This document shows, one piece after another, positions 1 to 8,551 of a stretch of 26,727 nt of DNA. Within the stretch, counting starts at the first letter, position 1, and each line of letters starts with the position of its first letter. Origin of the DNA: JAPXSY01 sp034003585 (lineage in GTDB: Bacteria; Verrucomicrobiota; Kiritimatiellia; RFP12; UBA1067). Below the pieces are notes generated by a model. It was not told where the DNA came from and searched no databases. It saw nothing but the letters and a program-made list of their open reading frames with translations. A program made the translations under genes and the position numbers. Location: the NCBI GenBank assembly GCA_034003585.1, contig JAVEYH010000037.1:1-26727 (forward strand), read 5' to 3'.

Positions 1-578
1 ACGTGCTCGACGCGCGCCGGCACGTTCGCCTTGATCGCGGCGAAGACCTCGCCGTGGCGCATGCCGATGCCGAGCGTGCCGCTGCCGCCCATCGAGTTGC
101 CGCACAGGTAGACCCGGTTCGCGTCGATCGCGTACGTCCCGATCACCCACTTCACCGTGTCGATCACGCGCTTCCCGGTGGGACTGACGTCCGGCCCCTT
201 GTATGACTGGATGCCCCACCACCAGTCACCCTTGTTGCCGCGGCAGTCGAGATACAGACCGAAAAAATCTTCGGGGACATGGTAGATGTCGTGGTTGCCG
301 GGCGTCTTCGTGCATTGTAGGCATGAGTAGACGTCGTGACCTGCCGAGTGCAGGACCACATAGAGCGGCGCGCCCTTGCGCGCCTGCTTGGGATGGAGCA
401 CGAGAAACGCGTCTTTTTGCGGCACCGAGTACCCCCACGCCGCCTTCACGCCGTTGGTGTAGACTTCCAGCCTGCGCCCCATGTGGCACTGTTCGGATGT
501 TTTTTCCGGTGTCCAGGTTTCGGCGCGGGCGCCCAGAATCGTGCACGCCGCCACTCCAATCACAATCCCCTTTTTCAT
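1..578 (-). CDS. Secreted alpha/beta-hydrolase (esterase/depolymerase-like), 3' part outside the window
   Basis: Partial gene running off the left edge; 192 codons are visible and no stop is reached. The protein starts MKKGIVIGVAACTILGARA, a short signal peptide with likely cleavage after ARA, so the mature protein is exported. A core alpha/beta-hydrolase pattern follows: an oxyanion-type HSAGHD near residues 77-82 and a nucleophile elbow GNSMGG near 160-165 with Ser162 as the likely catalytic serine. A strand-like segment VYLCG precedes the elbow. The acid and histidine of the triad would lie beyond the window. This layout fits the PHB-depolymerase/feruloyl-esterase-like or prolyl-oligopeptidase-like secreted esterases found in polysaccharide-degrading bacteria; the substrate cannot be told. 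The ATG at 578 is preceded by a purine-rich AAAAGGGGAAAAA, which supports this start. Family call is solid, exact function is not. Confidence 0.8.
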   Translation of the reverse strand, partial: MKKGIVIGVAACTILGARAETWTPEKTSEQCHMGRRLEVYTNGVKAAWGYSVPQKDAFLVLHPKQARKGAPLYVVLHSAGHDVYSCLQCTKTPGNHDIYHVPEDFFGLYLDCRGNKGDWWWGIQSYKGPDVSPTGKRVIDTVKWVIGTYAIDANRVYLCGNSMGGSGTLGIGMRHGEVFAAIKANVPARVEH

Positions 579-717
579 CCGTTTTTCCCCTTTTCCTAAC
601 GCGTTGCCCGCCTGCCACCGCACACCGGCACCGGTTCCGCAGGTCCGAACGCGGCTTTATCCATACCATAACGCCGCGCATCCCGAAACGGTTTTACGAA
701 AGTCGCATTTCCGGCGG

Positions 718-746
718 TTGACAGGGAACGGCGTATGGTTTACAGT
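718..746 (+). promoter_or_regulatory. Sigma70-type promoter of tRNA-Val
   Basis: TTGACA (718-723), a 17-bp spacer, then TACAGT (741-746). The -35 is a perfect consensus match and the -10 matches at four of six positions. Transcription would start near 753, about 13 bases before the mature tRNA. Confidence 0.75.
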
Positions 747-765
747 ACCTCCGTTTTTCTGCTCG

Positions 766-842
766 GGGGGATTAGCTCAGTTGGTTAGAGCACTTGCTTG
801 ACATGCAAGGGGTCGGTGGTTCGAGTCCACTATCTCCCACCA
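766..842 (+). tRNA. tRNA-Val (anticodon GAC)
   Basis: A 77-base cloverleaf. The acceptor stem pairs GGGGGAT (766-772) with ATCTCCC (832-838, one G-T pair), followed by A73 and an encoded CCA (840-842). The D-arm starts TAGCTCAG. The anticodon stem is CTTGC/GCAAG with loop TTGACAT, giving anticodon GAC at 800-802. The T-arm is GGTGG-TTCGAGT-CCACT. It has its own strong promoter upstream and a terminator just downstream, so it looks like a single-tRNA transcription unit. Confidence 0.97.
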
Positions 843-858
843 GATCAGACCACTTTGG

Positions 859-883
859 AAACCCGGACGAGAGGGTTTTTTTT
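859..883 (+). terminator. Intrinsic terminator after tRNA-Val
   Basis: AAACCC (859-864) pairs with GGGTTT (873-878) around an 8-base loop, followed by further T residues (an 8-T run at 876-883). Its position 16 bases after the tRNA end suggests it terminates the tRNA transcript. The stem is short, so leakage into iorA is possible. Confidence 0.6.
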
Positions 884-909
884 GCTTTATGGGGTTGCGC
901 GCCCGCGCC

Positions 910-939
910 CCGGGTCTCCCGCGCGAAGCGGGCCCCCGG
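910..939 (+). other. GC-rich hairpin in the leader upstream of iorA
   Basis: CCGGG (910-914) pairs with CCCGG (935-939), and CCCGC (918-922) with GCGGG (928-932), leaving a GCGAA loop and a small asymmetric internal loop. It lies 9 bases before the GGAGAGGA ribosome-binding site of iorA and has no T-tract, so it is more likely a leader structure than a terminator. No known riboswitch class was recognised. Confidence 0.4.
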
Positions 940-958
940 TTGGGAACGGAGAGGAACG

Positions 959-2734
959 ATGAGTCAGAAAGTCCTGTTGTCGGCGAATGAGGCGGTGGCG
1001 TGGGCGGCCTGCAAAGCGGGATGCGCCGTGGCTTCCGCCTATCCGGGCACCCCGAGCACCGAGATTCTGGAGAACGTCGCCAAGTTCAAAGACTCGGTCT
1101 ACTGCGAGTGGGCGGTGAACGAGAAGGTCGGCATGGAGGTTGCGATCGGCGCGTCGATCGCGGGCGCGCGCGCGTTGACCGCGATGAAGCACGTCGGCCT
1201 GAACGTGGCGATGGATCCGCTCATGACCTACACCTATGTGGGGGCGAACGGCGGGCTGGTGATCATCACGGCCGACGATCCCGGGATGCACAGTTCGCAG
1301 AACGAGCAGGACAACCGCACGCTGGTGCGGTTCGCGCGCGCCGCGCTGTTCGAGCCGGCGGACAGCCAGGAGACGTTCGATATGGTGGTCGAGGCGTTCG
1401 AGGTCTCGGAGCGCTATCAGGTGCCGGTTTTCGTGCGTCTGACCACGCGGACCTCGCACACCTCCACCGTGGTGGATGTGGGCGACGACTTCGCCCCGGG
1501 CCACCCGCCCCGCAAACCGTATGTCAAGGATATCCGGCGCTACATTCCGGTGCCGATGTTCGCGCGGCCGCAGCGCCTGAAGGCGCAGGAACGCACGGCG
1601 GCCCTGCGCGACCTGGCCTGCGCGTCGCCGTTCAACCGGATCGAGGCGGGCGACACGCGCATCGGGATCATCACCTCCGGCGTGACCTACCAGTATGTGA
1701 AAGAGGTCTTCCCCGAGTTCGCCGTGCTGAAGCTGGGCTTTTCGAATCCGCTCCCGGCCGGACGGATCCGGGACTTCGCGGCACGTGTGGAACGCGTGCT
1801 GGTGATCGAAGAGCTGGACCCGTTCATCGAGGAACAGGTCCGGGCGCTGGGCATCCCGGTCGTGGCGCACACGACCGAGTTGAACATGCTCGAGATGAAT
1901 CCGCTGCGGCTGACGGCGCTGCGCCATGAACTGCTCGGCGATGTCACGCTGCCGGAGGTCCGGCGGGCGGATGCCGGACTCCCCACGCGGCCGCCGGTCC
2001 TGTGCGCCGGGTGCAGCCACCGCGGCGTGTTTTACACGCTCGCCAAACTCGGCGCCACGGTGACGGGCGACATCGGATGCTACACCCTGGGGGCGTTCCC
2101 CCCGCTTAACGCCATGGACACCACGATCTGCATGGGCGCGAGCATCGGCAACGCGTTCGGCATGGAGAAGGCCGGGGTCAAGGGGCGCGTCTGCGCGGTT
2201 CTGGGCGACTCCACCTTTTTCCATTCGGGACTCACGGGCATCCTGAACGTACTCTACAATGGCGGCACGATCACCACGATCGTGCTCGACAACCGCATCA
2301 CCGGCATGACCGGCCATCAGGAGAACCCCGGTTCGGGCAAGACGCTGTGCGGCGGGCCCGCGCCCGTCACGGACATCGCCGAGGTGGCCCGGGCCATGGG
2401 ATACAAGCGGGTGGTCCGGGTGGATGCCTACGACCTGGCGGCGCTGGAGCGCGTGCTCCGGGAGGAGCTGGACGCGCCCGAGCCGTCAGTGGTGATCGCG
2501 GGCGGTCCGTGCCGCATCGCGGCGAAGCTGATGAACGCGGGGACCTACGAGGTGGATGCCGCCCTGTGCAAGGCGTGCGGCGCCTGTTTCAAACTGGGGT
2601 GCCCCGCCATCGAACGCGGCGAGGCGGTCGCGGACGGCAAACGGTTCAAGTCACACATCGACCCCGTGCAGTGTTCAGGCTGCGACCTGTGCCGCCAGAC
2701 CTGCAAGTTCAACGCGATCCGGCGCATCCGGTAA
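959..2734 (+). CDS. iorA: Indolepyruvate:ferredoxin oxidoreductase, alpha subunit
   Basis: 591 aa. Catalytic subunit of the thiamine-diphosphate- and Fe-S-dependent enzyme that oxidatively decarboxylates aryl pyruvates (indolepyruvate, phenylpyruvate) to aryl-acetyl-CoA with reduction of ferredoxin, a cytoplasmic anaerobic reaction. The N-terminal pyrimidine-binding domain carries AYPGTPSTEI and ADDPGMHSSQNEQDNR. The TPP/Mg domain is around residues 370-445 (GDIGCYTLGAF, then GDSTFFHSG, then LDNRITGMTGHQENPG). The C-terminal 62 residues form a two-cluster ferredoxin domain, with CxxCxxCxxxxC at Cys537/540/543/548 and CxxCxxCxxxC at Cys572/575/578/582. An upstream in-frame extension into the tRNA is rejected: the ATG at 959 has GGAGAGGA just before it and starts MSQKVLLSANEA, as expected for the family. 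It is followed by iorB 73 bp downstream. Confidence 0.96.
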   Translation: MSQKVLLSANEAVAWAACKAGCAVASAYPGTPSTEILENVAKFKDSVYCEWAVNEKVGMEVAIGASIAGARALTAMKHVGLNVAMDPLMTYTYVGANGGLVIITADDPGMHSSQNEQDNRTLVRFARAALFEPADSQETFDMVVEAFEVSERYQVPVFVRLTTRTSHTSTVVDVGDDFAPGHPPRKPYVKDIRRYIPVPMFARPQRLKAQERTAALRDLACASPFNRIEAGDTRIGIITSGVTYQYVKEVFPEFAVLKLGFSNPLPAGRIRDFAARVERVLVIEELDPFIEEQVRALGIPVVAHTTELNMLEMNPLRLTALRHELLGDVTLPEVRRADAGLPTRPPVLCAGCSHRGVFYTLAKLGATVTGDIGCYTLGAFPPLNAMDTTICMGASIGNAFGMEKAGVKGRVCAVLGDSTFFHSGLTGILNVLYNGGTITTIVLDNRITGMTGHQENPGSGKTLCGGPAPVTDIAEVARAMGYKRVVRVDAYDLAALERVLREELDAPEPSVVIAGGPCRIAAKLMNAGTYEVDAALCKACGACFKLGCPAIERGEAVADGKRFKSHIDPVQCSGCDLCRQTCKFNAIRRIR

Positions 2735-2807
2735 ACGGCACGCGACGGCCTGACGCGGGGAGCCGTCATTGGCGCGCCGCCACCGTCGCCACAGAGGGCT
2801 CGGAAGA

Positions 2808-3389
2808 ATGAAAACGATGAATGTCTCGTTGGTCGGCGTGGGCGGTCAGGGGATCCTGCTCACCAGCGACATCCTCGCCAAGACCGCAGTCCTGGCGGGC
2901 CTGGACGTCAAGAAGAGCGAGATCCACGGCATGGCGCAGCGCGGCGGCAGCGTGATCAGCCAGGTACGGTTCGGCGAACGCGTGCACTCCCCCATCATCC
3001 CGGACGGCGCGAGCGACCTGCTGGTGGCGTTCGAGCGGCTGGAGGCGTTGCGCTGGCGTCACCTGCTGGCATCCGGCGGAACGGCGCTGATCCATGATCA
3101 GGACCTGACGCCGATCACGGTGTCTAGCGGGCAGCAGCCAGCCATAACGGATCTGGACGCCCGCCTCCAGGCCGAATACCCCGGCGCGCGACACATCCGG
3201 GCCCTGGCGCTTGCGGAGCGGCTCGGTAACCTGCGGACCGTGAACATGGTGATCGCGGGCGCGCTTTCGACGCTGGTGCCGTTCGAAACCGGATGCTGGG
3301 AAGCGGCGATGCGCGAACGGATCCCGGGCAAGCTGCTCGAACTCAATCTCCGCGCCTTCGAGGCCGGCCGTCAGGCCATGGCGGAGTGA
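2808..3389 (+). CDS. iorB: Indolepyruvate:ferredoxin oxidoreductase, beta subunit
   Basis: 193 aa. Gamma-type subunit of the 2-oxoacid:ferredoxin oxidoreductase superfamily, partner of IorA. It begins with the Rossmann-like VGVGGQGILLTSDIL near residues 8-22, followed by the family signature KKSEIHGMAQRGGSV and a CoA-binding-domain-like region. The length is normal for the beta subunit. The start at 2808 (MKTMNVSL) has a GAGGG 9 bases upstream; an ATG at 2817 with GGAAG upstream is an equally workable start and changes only three residues. The gene sits directly after iorA and 4 bp before the next gene, so co-translation within one operon is likely. Confidence 0.95.
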   Translation: MKTMNVSLVGVGGQGILLTSDILAKTAVLAGLDVKKSEIHGMAQRGGSVISQVRFGERVHSPIIPDGASDLLVAFERLEALRWRHLLASGGTALIHDQDLTPITVSSGQQPAITDLDARLQAEYPGARHIRALALAERLGNLRTVNMVIAGALSTLVPFETGCWEAAMRERIPGKLLELNLRAFEAGRQAMAE

Positions 3390-3393
3390 TGCG

Positions 3394-3864
3394 GTGTCCG
3401 CGCTCTCCAGACTGCTGCGGCGCGTCCTCCGTCGCAAGGAGGCGGAACGGGACGGCGTGCCGCGTTCGGCACGCGTCGGCGCATGGGGCGAGGAACAGGC
3501 CGTTGCGTATCTCCGCGCGCGCGGGTACACGGTGCTGGGCCGCAACGTCCGGCCCAACCGCCGCGACGAGCTGGATCTCGTCGCCCGCCAAGGCGAGATT
3601 CTCGTGTTCGTGGAGGTCAAGACGCGCCGCCGCGAGACGTTCGGCAGGCCGGCGCGGGCAGTGGACCCGGCGAAGCGCCACGCGCTCAACCGCGCGGCCG
3701 CGGCCTATCTCCGCAAAGCGCGCTTTCCGGATCTGTACTACCGTTTCGATGTGATCGAAGTCCTGGGGCAGCCCGAGGAGGGCGAGCCGCTGATCCGTCA
3801 TCTGGAGGACGCCTTCCCGTTCGAGCGGCGCTTCGTATTTCCCCTGCGGCGTACCGCGCGCTAA
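3394..3864 (+). CDS. yraN: YraN/UPF0102 family nuclease-fold protein
   Basis: 156 aa, GTG start. It shows the UPF0102 pattern: a helix with GAWGEEQAVAYLRARGY near residues 29-45, then NVRPNRRDELDLVA and FVEVKTRR. The charged residues Asp58/Glu59, Asp61 and Glu73-x-Lys75 match the predicted PD-(D/E)XK nuclease-like core of the family. The biological role is not firmly established; members are widespread and often lie near rnhB or rsmI. Here it follows iorB after only 4 bp and precedes tatD by 13 bp, which suggests operon membership without obvious functional linkage. The basic N-terminus (RLLRRVLRRKE) is slightly longer than in many homologues, so a start further in is possible. Confidence 0.88.
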   Translation: MSALSRLLRRVLRRKEAERDGVPRSARVGAWGEEQAVAYLRARGYTVLGRNVRPNRRDELDLVARQGEILVFVEVKTRRRETFGRPARAVDPAKRHALNRAAAAYLRKARFPDLYYRFDVIEVLGQPEEGEPLIRHLEDAFPFERRFVFPLRRTAR

Positions 3865-3877
3865 TTTCGGAGAAACC

Positions 3878-4657
3878 ATGGCAGCCGAATCCTATTACGA
3901 CACGCACGCGCATTTTACGCTGACGGCCGCGGAGACCGTGGCCGCCCTGACCCGCGCGCGCGAAGCCGGCGTCGACCAGGTGGTGGCGGTAGGCGGCAGC
4001 GCGGAGCTGAACGCGGGCGCCCTCGCCGCGGCCGAAGCGTTCCCGGATACGGTCCGCTTGGCTCTGGGCTTTGACCGCGACCAAGCCGCCGAAGCGGAAC
4101 CGGAGGTCTTTGCGGAGACGCTGCGGCAACTCGCCGGAACGCATCCGCCCGCGGCAGTGGGCGAAACGGGGCTGGATTTTCATTACCATCCGGAGACCGC
4201 GGAGGCCCAGTGCGCGCTCTTCGCGGCGCAGTTGCGGCTGGCCGACGCCTGGGGTCTGCCGGTCATCGTCCACACGCGCGAAGCCGACGCCGCGACCCTG
4301 CGCGTGCTGGACGGGACGCCCTGGCGCGGCAAGGGTCTGCGCGGGGTGATCCACTGTTTCACGGGCGACACGCGGTTCGCCGCGCAGTTGCTCGACCGCC
4401 AGATGGCCCTCAGCTTCAGCGGGATCGTCACCTTCCGGCAGGCCGGGACTGTGCGCGACAGCGCGGCCTTCGTGCCGGATGACCGGCTGCTGATCGAGAC
4501 GGACTCGCCCTATCTGGCGCCGGTGCCGTTGCGCGGGCAACGCAACGAACCCGCGTTTGTGACCCATGTGGCCGCCTGCCTGGCGGCTGTGCGTAAGACC
4601 CGTCCCGAACGGGTGGCGGAAATCACGACCCGCAATGCGCGCGCGCTGTTCGGCTGA
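3878..4657 (+). CDS. tatD: TatD-family metal-dependent deoxyribonuclease
   Basis: 259 aa, the normal family length. TatD enzymes are TIM-barrel amidohydrolase-fold, metal-dependent 3'-5' nucleases of the cytoplasm. All signature metal ligands are visible: THAH (His10, His12), GETGLD (Glu96), VHTREAD (His132), HCFTGD (His159) and ETDSPYL (Asp209). The C-terminal helix region VAEITTRNARALFG is also typical. The ATG has a GGAGAAACC leader (3868-3876). It is probably the last gene of the iorA-iorB-yraN-tatD run and ends 24 bp before the convergent 1288-aa gene. Confidence 0.95.
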   Translation: MAAESYYDTHAHFTLTAAETVAALTRAREAGVDQVVAVGGSAELNAGALAAAEAFPDTVRLALGFDRDQAAEAEPEVFAETLRQLAGTHPPAAVGETGLDFHYHPETAEAQCALFAAQLRLADAWGLPVIVHTREADAATLRVLDGTPWRGKGLRGVIHCFTGDTRFAAQLLDRQMALSFSGIVTFRQAGTVRDSAAFVPDDRLLIETDSPYLAPVPLRGQRNEPAFVTHVAACLAAVRKTRPERVAEITTRNARALFG

Positions 4658-4674
4658 CGCGCGACGCCTGCGCG

Positions 4675-4690
4675 GGACCGTTCACGGTCC
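4675..4690. terminator. Hairpin between convergent genes, possible bidirectional terminator
   Basis: A perfect 6-bp stem, GGACCG/CGGTCC, with a TTCA loop. It lies between the tatD stop and the end of the convergent 1288-aa gene, whose stop codon falls in the loop. It has no clear T-tract on either strand, so termination is only inferred from position. Confidence 0.35.
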
Positions 4691-7600
4691 GGGCGCCGGG
4701 ACTGTGCGCCAGACCGTCGCCCCGGGCAGAACGGTCAGGGTGTGGCGGAAATCCGGAACCGCCGCAAACGCCGGATTCGGACGGACCACGCAGGTGACCG
4801 GCCGCGGCGTGGGATTATGCGCCAGATAGTACAGCCCGCGCCGGGTCGGCGCGCCGGCTTCCAGACGCAACCCGGGCGCATCCGCCCAGAGCAGGTTACC
4901 GGCCGCGAAGGCATACGGCTCCTTCGCCGGGTCAAGGCGCAGGCGCAGGGTCGCGCCATCTGCCCCGACCTGCCGCAGCCCCTCCGCGCCCTCCACCGCC
5001 AACGGCCAGTCAGGCTCCACCCCGTCGATTTCAACCGGGACGGGGTCAGGGTTATCCGGGTTGGGCTCGATCCTCCCGCTGACCGCGCGGTTCGTGCCCG
5101 CGCCGAAACGGAGCACCGGCGCCCCTTCCCGAAGCAGGCCGTCCGTCACCGTGAGGCGCGCGACCGGGGACAGCAACCGTTGCTGCAGCGCGCGGACATC
5201 GGCGGGCGAAGCGAACCGGCCGGGGACCAGCAGAACCATATGCCGGAAGGTGGCGCGCTCCCCGCGGGCATAGGCGCGCCCATCCAGGGAAACGGTCATC
5301 CGTTCGCGCGCGCGCGTCCCGCCTTCAACCACGGAAAAGACGACGCGTTTCGGCGCGGGATCGCAGGCGAGCACAAACAGATTGCCGATCCCTTCCGTCC
5401 AGATACCCGCCAGCGCGTGACGCCCGAACGGAAAAACCGGAGGGGATTTCAAACCGGACGCGTTGAACCGGTCCTGCCCCACCACCCCCCCCGAGGCGTC
5501 GGTCACGGAAAAATTCCAGTCATAGGCCAAATCCGGTCGGAGCGCGAGATCGATCAGCGTGATGCGTTCCGCTTCCCCTTGCGCCAGATCGCGGCGCGCC
5601 TCCAGCGTCGTCTCCACAAACACCGCCGTCGCGCCGGACACCTCGGGCCGCCAGGAGGTGAGGCGCGTGCCGGAGCGGAAGGCGGCCTCCTCGCGTTCGA
5701 AGCGGTATCGGATTTGGAAGGCGTCCGCCGAACGCCCGCCGATTTGCAACCCGGCCCAGCGGTGGTCCTCGGCGGAGCCGTCGCGGAACCGGACGAGCGG
5801 ACAAGGGTGGAAGGTTTTACACGGCTGAATGATGGCGGCCTCATCGACACGCGGCACCCGCGCCGCGGCATCGAGCATGGCGCCCAATTGCCCCGCCGCC
5901 TCGCCGGTGTGCCAGTAGGAGTGCTGGAGATAGAGTTCCCGCTCGTCGCGGACAAACCGCGCGGGCGTTTTGAACAGGGTGGAGATCGTGTTCTGGTTGT
6001 CCGCGCACATGGAGGTCGCGAACGCGCGGGCGACGGTTTGGAACCGGCCGCTCCAGGCCCTGCCGCCATCGCACGCCTCCGCCTCCATCCGGTACTCCGC
6101 ACCCTCGGTGAGGCGGATCGGCTCGATCACGGAGAAATGGGGGGCCGACGGATGCCAGCGACGCACAGGCCGGGAGTCCGCGAAAAGGGTGACGCGCGTG
6201 AGCGCGGCGGTGTGGGTGACGTCGAGATTCATCGCGACCCATCGCGGTTCACCGAAGATCAGGCCGCCGCCCGCGCCATATCCGCCGAAGGCATCGTCCG
6301 CCGCGCGGAAGGCGCGGATGACGGGGCCCGTGGTCGCGTGGGTCGCGTGGGCATGGCTGGCGAACGCGTCGCGGGAGGGTGCCGCGGACAGGGTGAAACG
6401 CCCGGCCCGCGCCGCGGCAAGGATGTCGGCGGGCGTGCGGTACACGCAGGAAAGGCGCGGCTGGGGACCGTAACCCGACGCCAGCAGCTCGGCATACAGC
6501 TCGGCGGAGTCATCCTCAATGCGGCCCCGCCCGTCAAAAGTCAGCACGTCAAACCCCCGCCAGAAGCGCTGGTGCCACGGGCGGATCCCGTTCGCGCCGG
6601 GTTGGGACAGCGTGGGCGGTACGGCCTCGCCGCCGGAAAAGGCGCCGCCGAAAAAGCGCCAGAAGAGCGCGGAGGGATTGCCGTAATCGTTTTCGTCGGG
6701 CAGACGCCGCAACGGGTGGAACACATAGCCGCCGACCGGCCCGAAGGTGCCGGCGGCGCGCTGTCGGGCGGGGTCCCCCGCGTATCGCGCCGTGAACCGG
6801 ACTCCCGCGAACACCGCGCACGCCGGGGCGGATGCGGCCGCGCACGCCGCGAGCAGGCCGGCGTAACTCGCGTCGGTGTGGTTTGCGGCTGCGTCGGTGA
6901 ACACGAGGAAGTCGAGCCCCGCGGCGCGCGCGGCCGCGGCCAGATCCGCGACGGGCGAGCCCCCGTCCGCGGGCGAACGCGCGCCGATCAGGCCTTTCCA
7001 GACCCTTGGCGCGGGGAAGCGTACGGCCATCCCCTCCTGCGGCGTGTCGAAGGCCGCCATCTCGTCGGGATCAGCCAGGCACGCCCCCCCCTCCTCAAAC
7101 AGCCAGAGTTCGGCGATGCCCGTATGGGTTCCCGTGCCCCCGGCCCCGCGCGCGAACCGCACGTCGATCCGTCCATCCTCGTCCGGCTTCAGATCCGGAC
7201 GGATCACCCAGCGGGGCGCCTGGCCGAGCGCGAACGAAGGCAGCCTGAACATGTCCGGCCGGCCGCCGGCCGAGACCTCGAGATCGCGGCCCGTATCTGG
7301 CGCGGCGCCCCAAAGCAGCATGCCGAGCGCATATCGGCGCCGCGGGTTCACAGGACCGAACCGGTAGGTGACGGGACGGGGGCCGACACCGCGGGCGTTG
7401 GCCGCAGTCGCATGAAACGTCGCGGCGCGCGGTGAACGCAACAGTTCCCCGTCCGCCGCGTCGAGGCAGCCGCGGCCGCGCGCGGGCGTGTGGGGAAGAT
7501 CCGACAGGGCGCCGCAGTCGATATACTGTCGCACGCCGTACCCGTCGGGCACCAGACGCGACAGCACATATCGGAACCACCATTTTTTCTCGGGCATGAC

Positions 7601-8548
7601 CGGCACGGCCGCGCCGGGCAGGCCCGCCTCAGCGGAGGGCGGCGCAGGCAAACCGGGCGCGTCCCGGAACGCGGACTCCGCGGCAAGCCGCGCGAGCAGA
7701 CCCGTCATCAGGTCCAAACCGCCCGTGCGCAACACGAACCCGTCGCCCAACGCGGGGTGCCCGGCTTCCCAGACGAAATAGGAGGAGGCGGTGGCGAAGA
7801 GGGCGAAACGGCCCTGTCCCAGCCGGCGGAGGGCGAGGACCGGCGCGCGCGCGCGGTATTGCCCGGGTTCCCGTCTTCCCCGCATCCAGTCCGCGTGCGG
7901 GTAGGACGCGACCCGCGCGCCCGCGGTCACCAGGACGTCCCATTCCGCAGACAGGCAGAGCGTGTGCGTGCGGATATAGTCGTCCGTATGGTCGAGCGGC
8001 AAATACAGCTCCCGGGCACCGCCGGTGTAAGGCGAGTCCGCGATATCGTCCGTGCGCAAATACCGGTACCGGACGATCCGGGGCACCGCACGCTCGCGGC
8101 CGGGCGCGCGCGGCACCTCCCGCAGCAGGCGGGCGCCGAACCGTTCCAGAAAGGGGTTCTGCATGCGATCGAAATCCGCCGTGCCGTAGTAACTTGGGCC
8201 CGAGAAGAACAGGAACGAGCCGCCCCCGCGCACGTAGGCCTCGATCTCCCCGCCGAACGGCCCGGCGAACACGGAGGTGCCCTGATGCAGTTGCGAAAGC
8301 ATCCCGACGACAACGGGGAAGCGGCGCAGCGTTTCGGGCGCCGTGTTCTCGTAATAGTCGAAGTGCAGCGCGAAGCCCCGCTCTCGGTACCAAGCGAGCG
8401 CGTTCGTCTCAATGCCGTCCAGCCCCTGGGCCCGCGTATCCCGGGCGGCGAGGCACAACACCGGCGTCAACGCCTGACCCGCGTTCCCGTCGCGGCAGGA
8501 AAACGAGAAAGCCAGAATCACCGGCATGGAGCGGGCGAGGCGGCGCAT
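4682..8548 (-). CDS. Large secreted multidomain protein with degenerate PHP-like region, function unknown
   Basis: 1288 aa. The N-terminus (MRRLARSMPVILAFSFS) looks like an export signal. Residues about 25-280 resemble a class I glutamine-amidotransferase/ThuA-like fold: YENTAPETLRRFPVVVGML, then YVRGGGSFLFFSGPSYYG. Residues about 395-490 are beta-rich and look like a galactose-binding jelly roll. Residues about 515-725 read like a PHP phosphoesterase domain (GLDFLVFTDAA, later TPADILAAARAGRFTLS). However, the histidine cluster expected at its first motif is replaced by GLIGARSPADGGSP, so metal-dependent catalysis is doubtful. Residues 770-845 look Ig-like; the last 440 residues are beta-rich and unassigned. 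The start lies 3 bp after the upstream stop with no clear Shine-Dalgarno, which suggests translational coupling. A second ATG (residue 8) is also possible. Domain calls are by eye; the gene itself is secure. Confidence 0.75.
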   Translation of the reverse strand: MRRLARSMPVILAFSFSCRDGNAGQALTPVLCLAARDTRAQGLDGIETNALAWYRERGFALHFDYYENTAPETLRRFPVVVGMLSQLHQGTSVFAGPFGGEIEAYVRGGGSFLFFSGPSYYGTADFDRMQNPFLERFGARLLREVPRAPGRERAVPRIVRYRYLRTDDIADSPYTGGARELYLPLDHTDDYIRTHTLCLSAEWDVLVTAGARVASYPHADWMRGRREPGQYRARAPVLALRRLGQGRFALFATASSYFVWEAGHPALGDGFVLRTGGLDLMTGLLARLAAESAFRDAPGLPAPPSAEAGLPGAAVPVMPEKKWWFRYVLSRLVPDGYGVRQYIDCGALSDLPHTPARGRGCLDAADGELLRSPRAATFHATAANARGVGPRPVTYRFGPVNPRRRYALGMLLWGAAPDTGRDLEVSAGGRPDMFRLPSFALGQAPRWVIRPDLKPDEDGRIDVRFARGAGGTGTHTGIAELWLFEEGGACLADPDEMAAFDTPQEGMAVRFPAPRVWKGLIGARSPADGGSPVADLAAAARAAGLDFLVFTDAAANHTDASYAGLLAACAAASAPACAVFAGVRFTARYAGDPARQRAAGTFGPVGGYVFHPLRRLPDENDYGNPSALFWRFFGGAFSGGEAVPPTLSQPGANGIRPWHQRFWRGFDVLTFDGRGRIEDDSAELYAELLASGYGPQPRLSCVYRTPADILAAARAGRFTLSAAPSRDAFASHAHATHATTGPVIRAFRAADDAFGGYGAGGGLIFGEPRWVAMNLDVTHTAALTRVTLFADSRPVRRWHPSAPHFSVIEPIRLTEGAEYRMEAEACDGGRAWSGRFQTVARAFATSMCADNQNTISTLFKTPARFVRDERELYLQHSYWHTGEAAGQLGAMLDAAARVPRVDEAAIIQPCKTFHPCPLVRFRDGSAEDHRWAGLQIGGRSADAFQIRYRFEREEAAFRSGTRLTSWRPEVSGATAVFVETTLEARRDLAQGEAERITLIDLALRPDLAYDWNFSVTDASGGVVGQDRFNASGLKSPPVFPFGRHALAGIWTEGIGNLFVLACDPAPKRVVFSVVEGGTRARERMTVSLDGRAYARGERATFRHMVLLVPGRFASPADVRALQQRLLSPVARLTVTDGLLREGAPVLRFGAGTNRAVSGRIEPNPDNPDPVPVEIDGVEPDWPLAVEGAEGLRQVGADGATLRLRLDPAKEPYAFAAGNLLWADAPGLRLEAGAPTRRGLYYLAHNPTPRPVTCVVRPNPAFAAVPDFRHTLTVLPGATVWRTVPAPGP

Positions 8549-8551
8549 GAT

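Noticed and set aside
794..958. In-frame N-terminal extension of IorA
   Set aside because: It begins inside the tRNA anticodon arm and crosses the terminator; the ATG at 959 has a proper ribosome-binding site and family-typical N-terminus.
4742..7435. An 897-codon plus-strand open frame
   Set aside because: It lies wholly opposite the 1288-aa secreted protein gene, has no Shine-Dalgarno or recognisable domain, and its composition (Arg, Gly, Pro, Ala-rich) is that of a high-GC antisense shadow.
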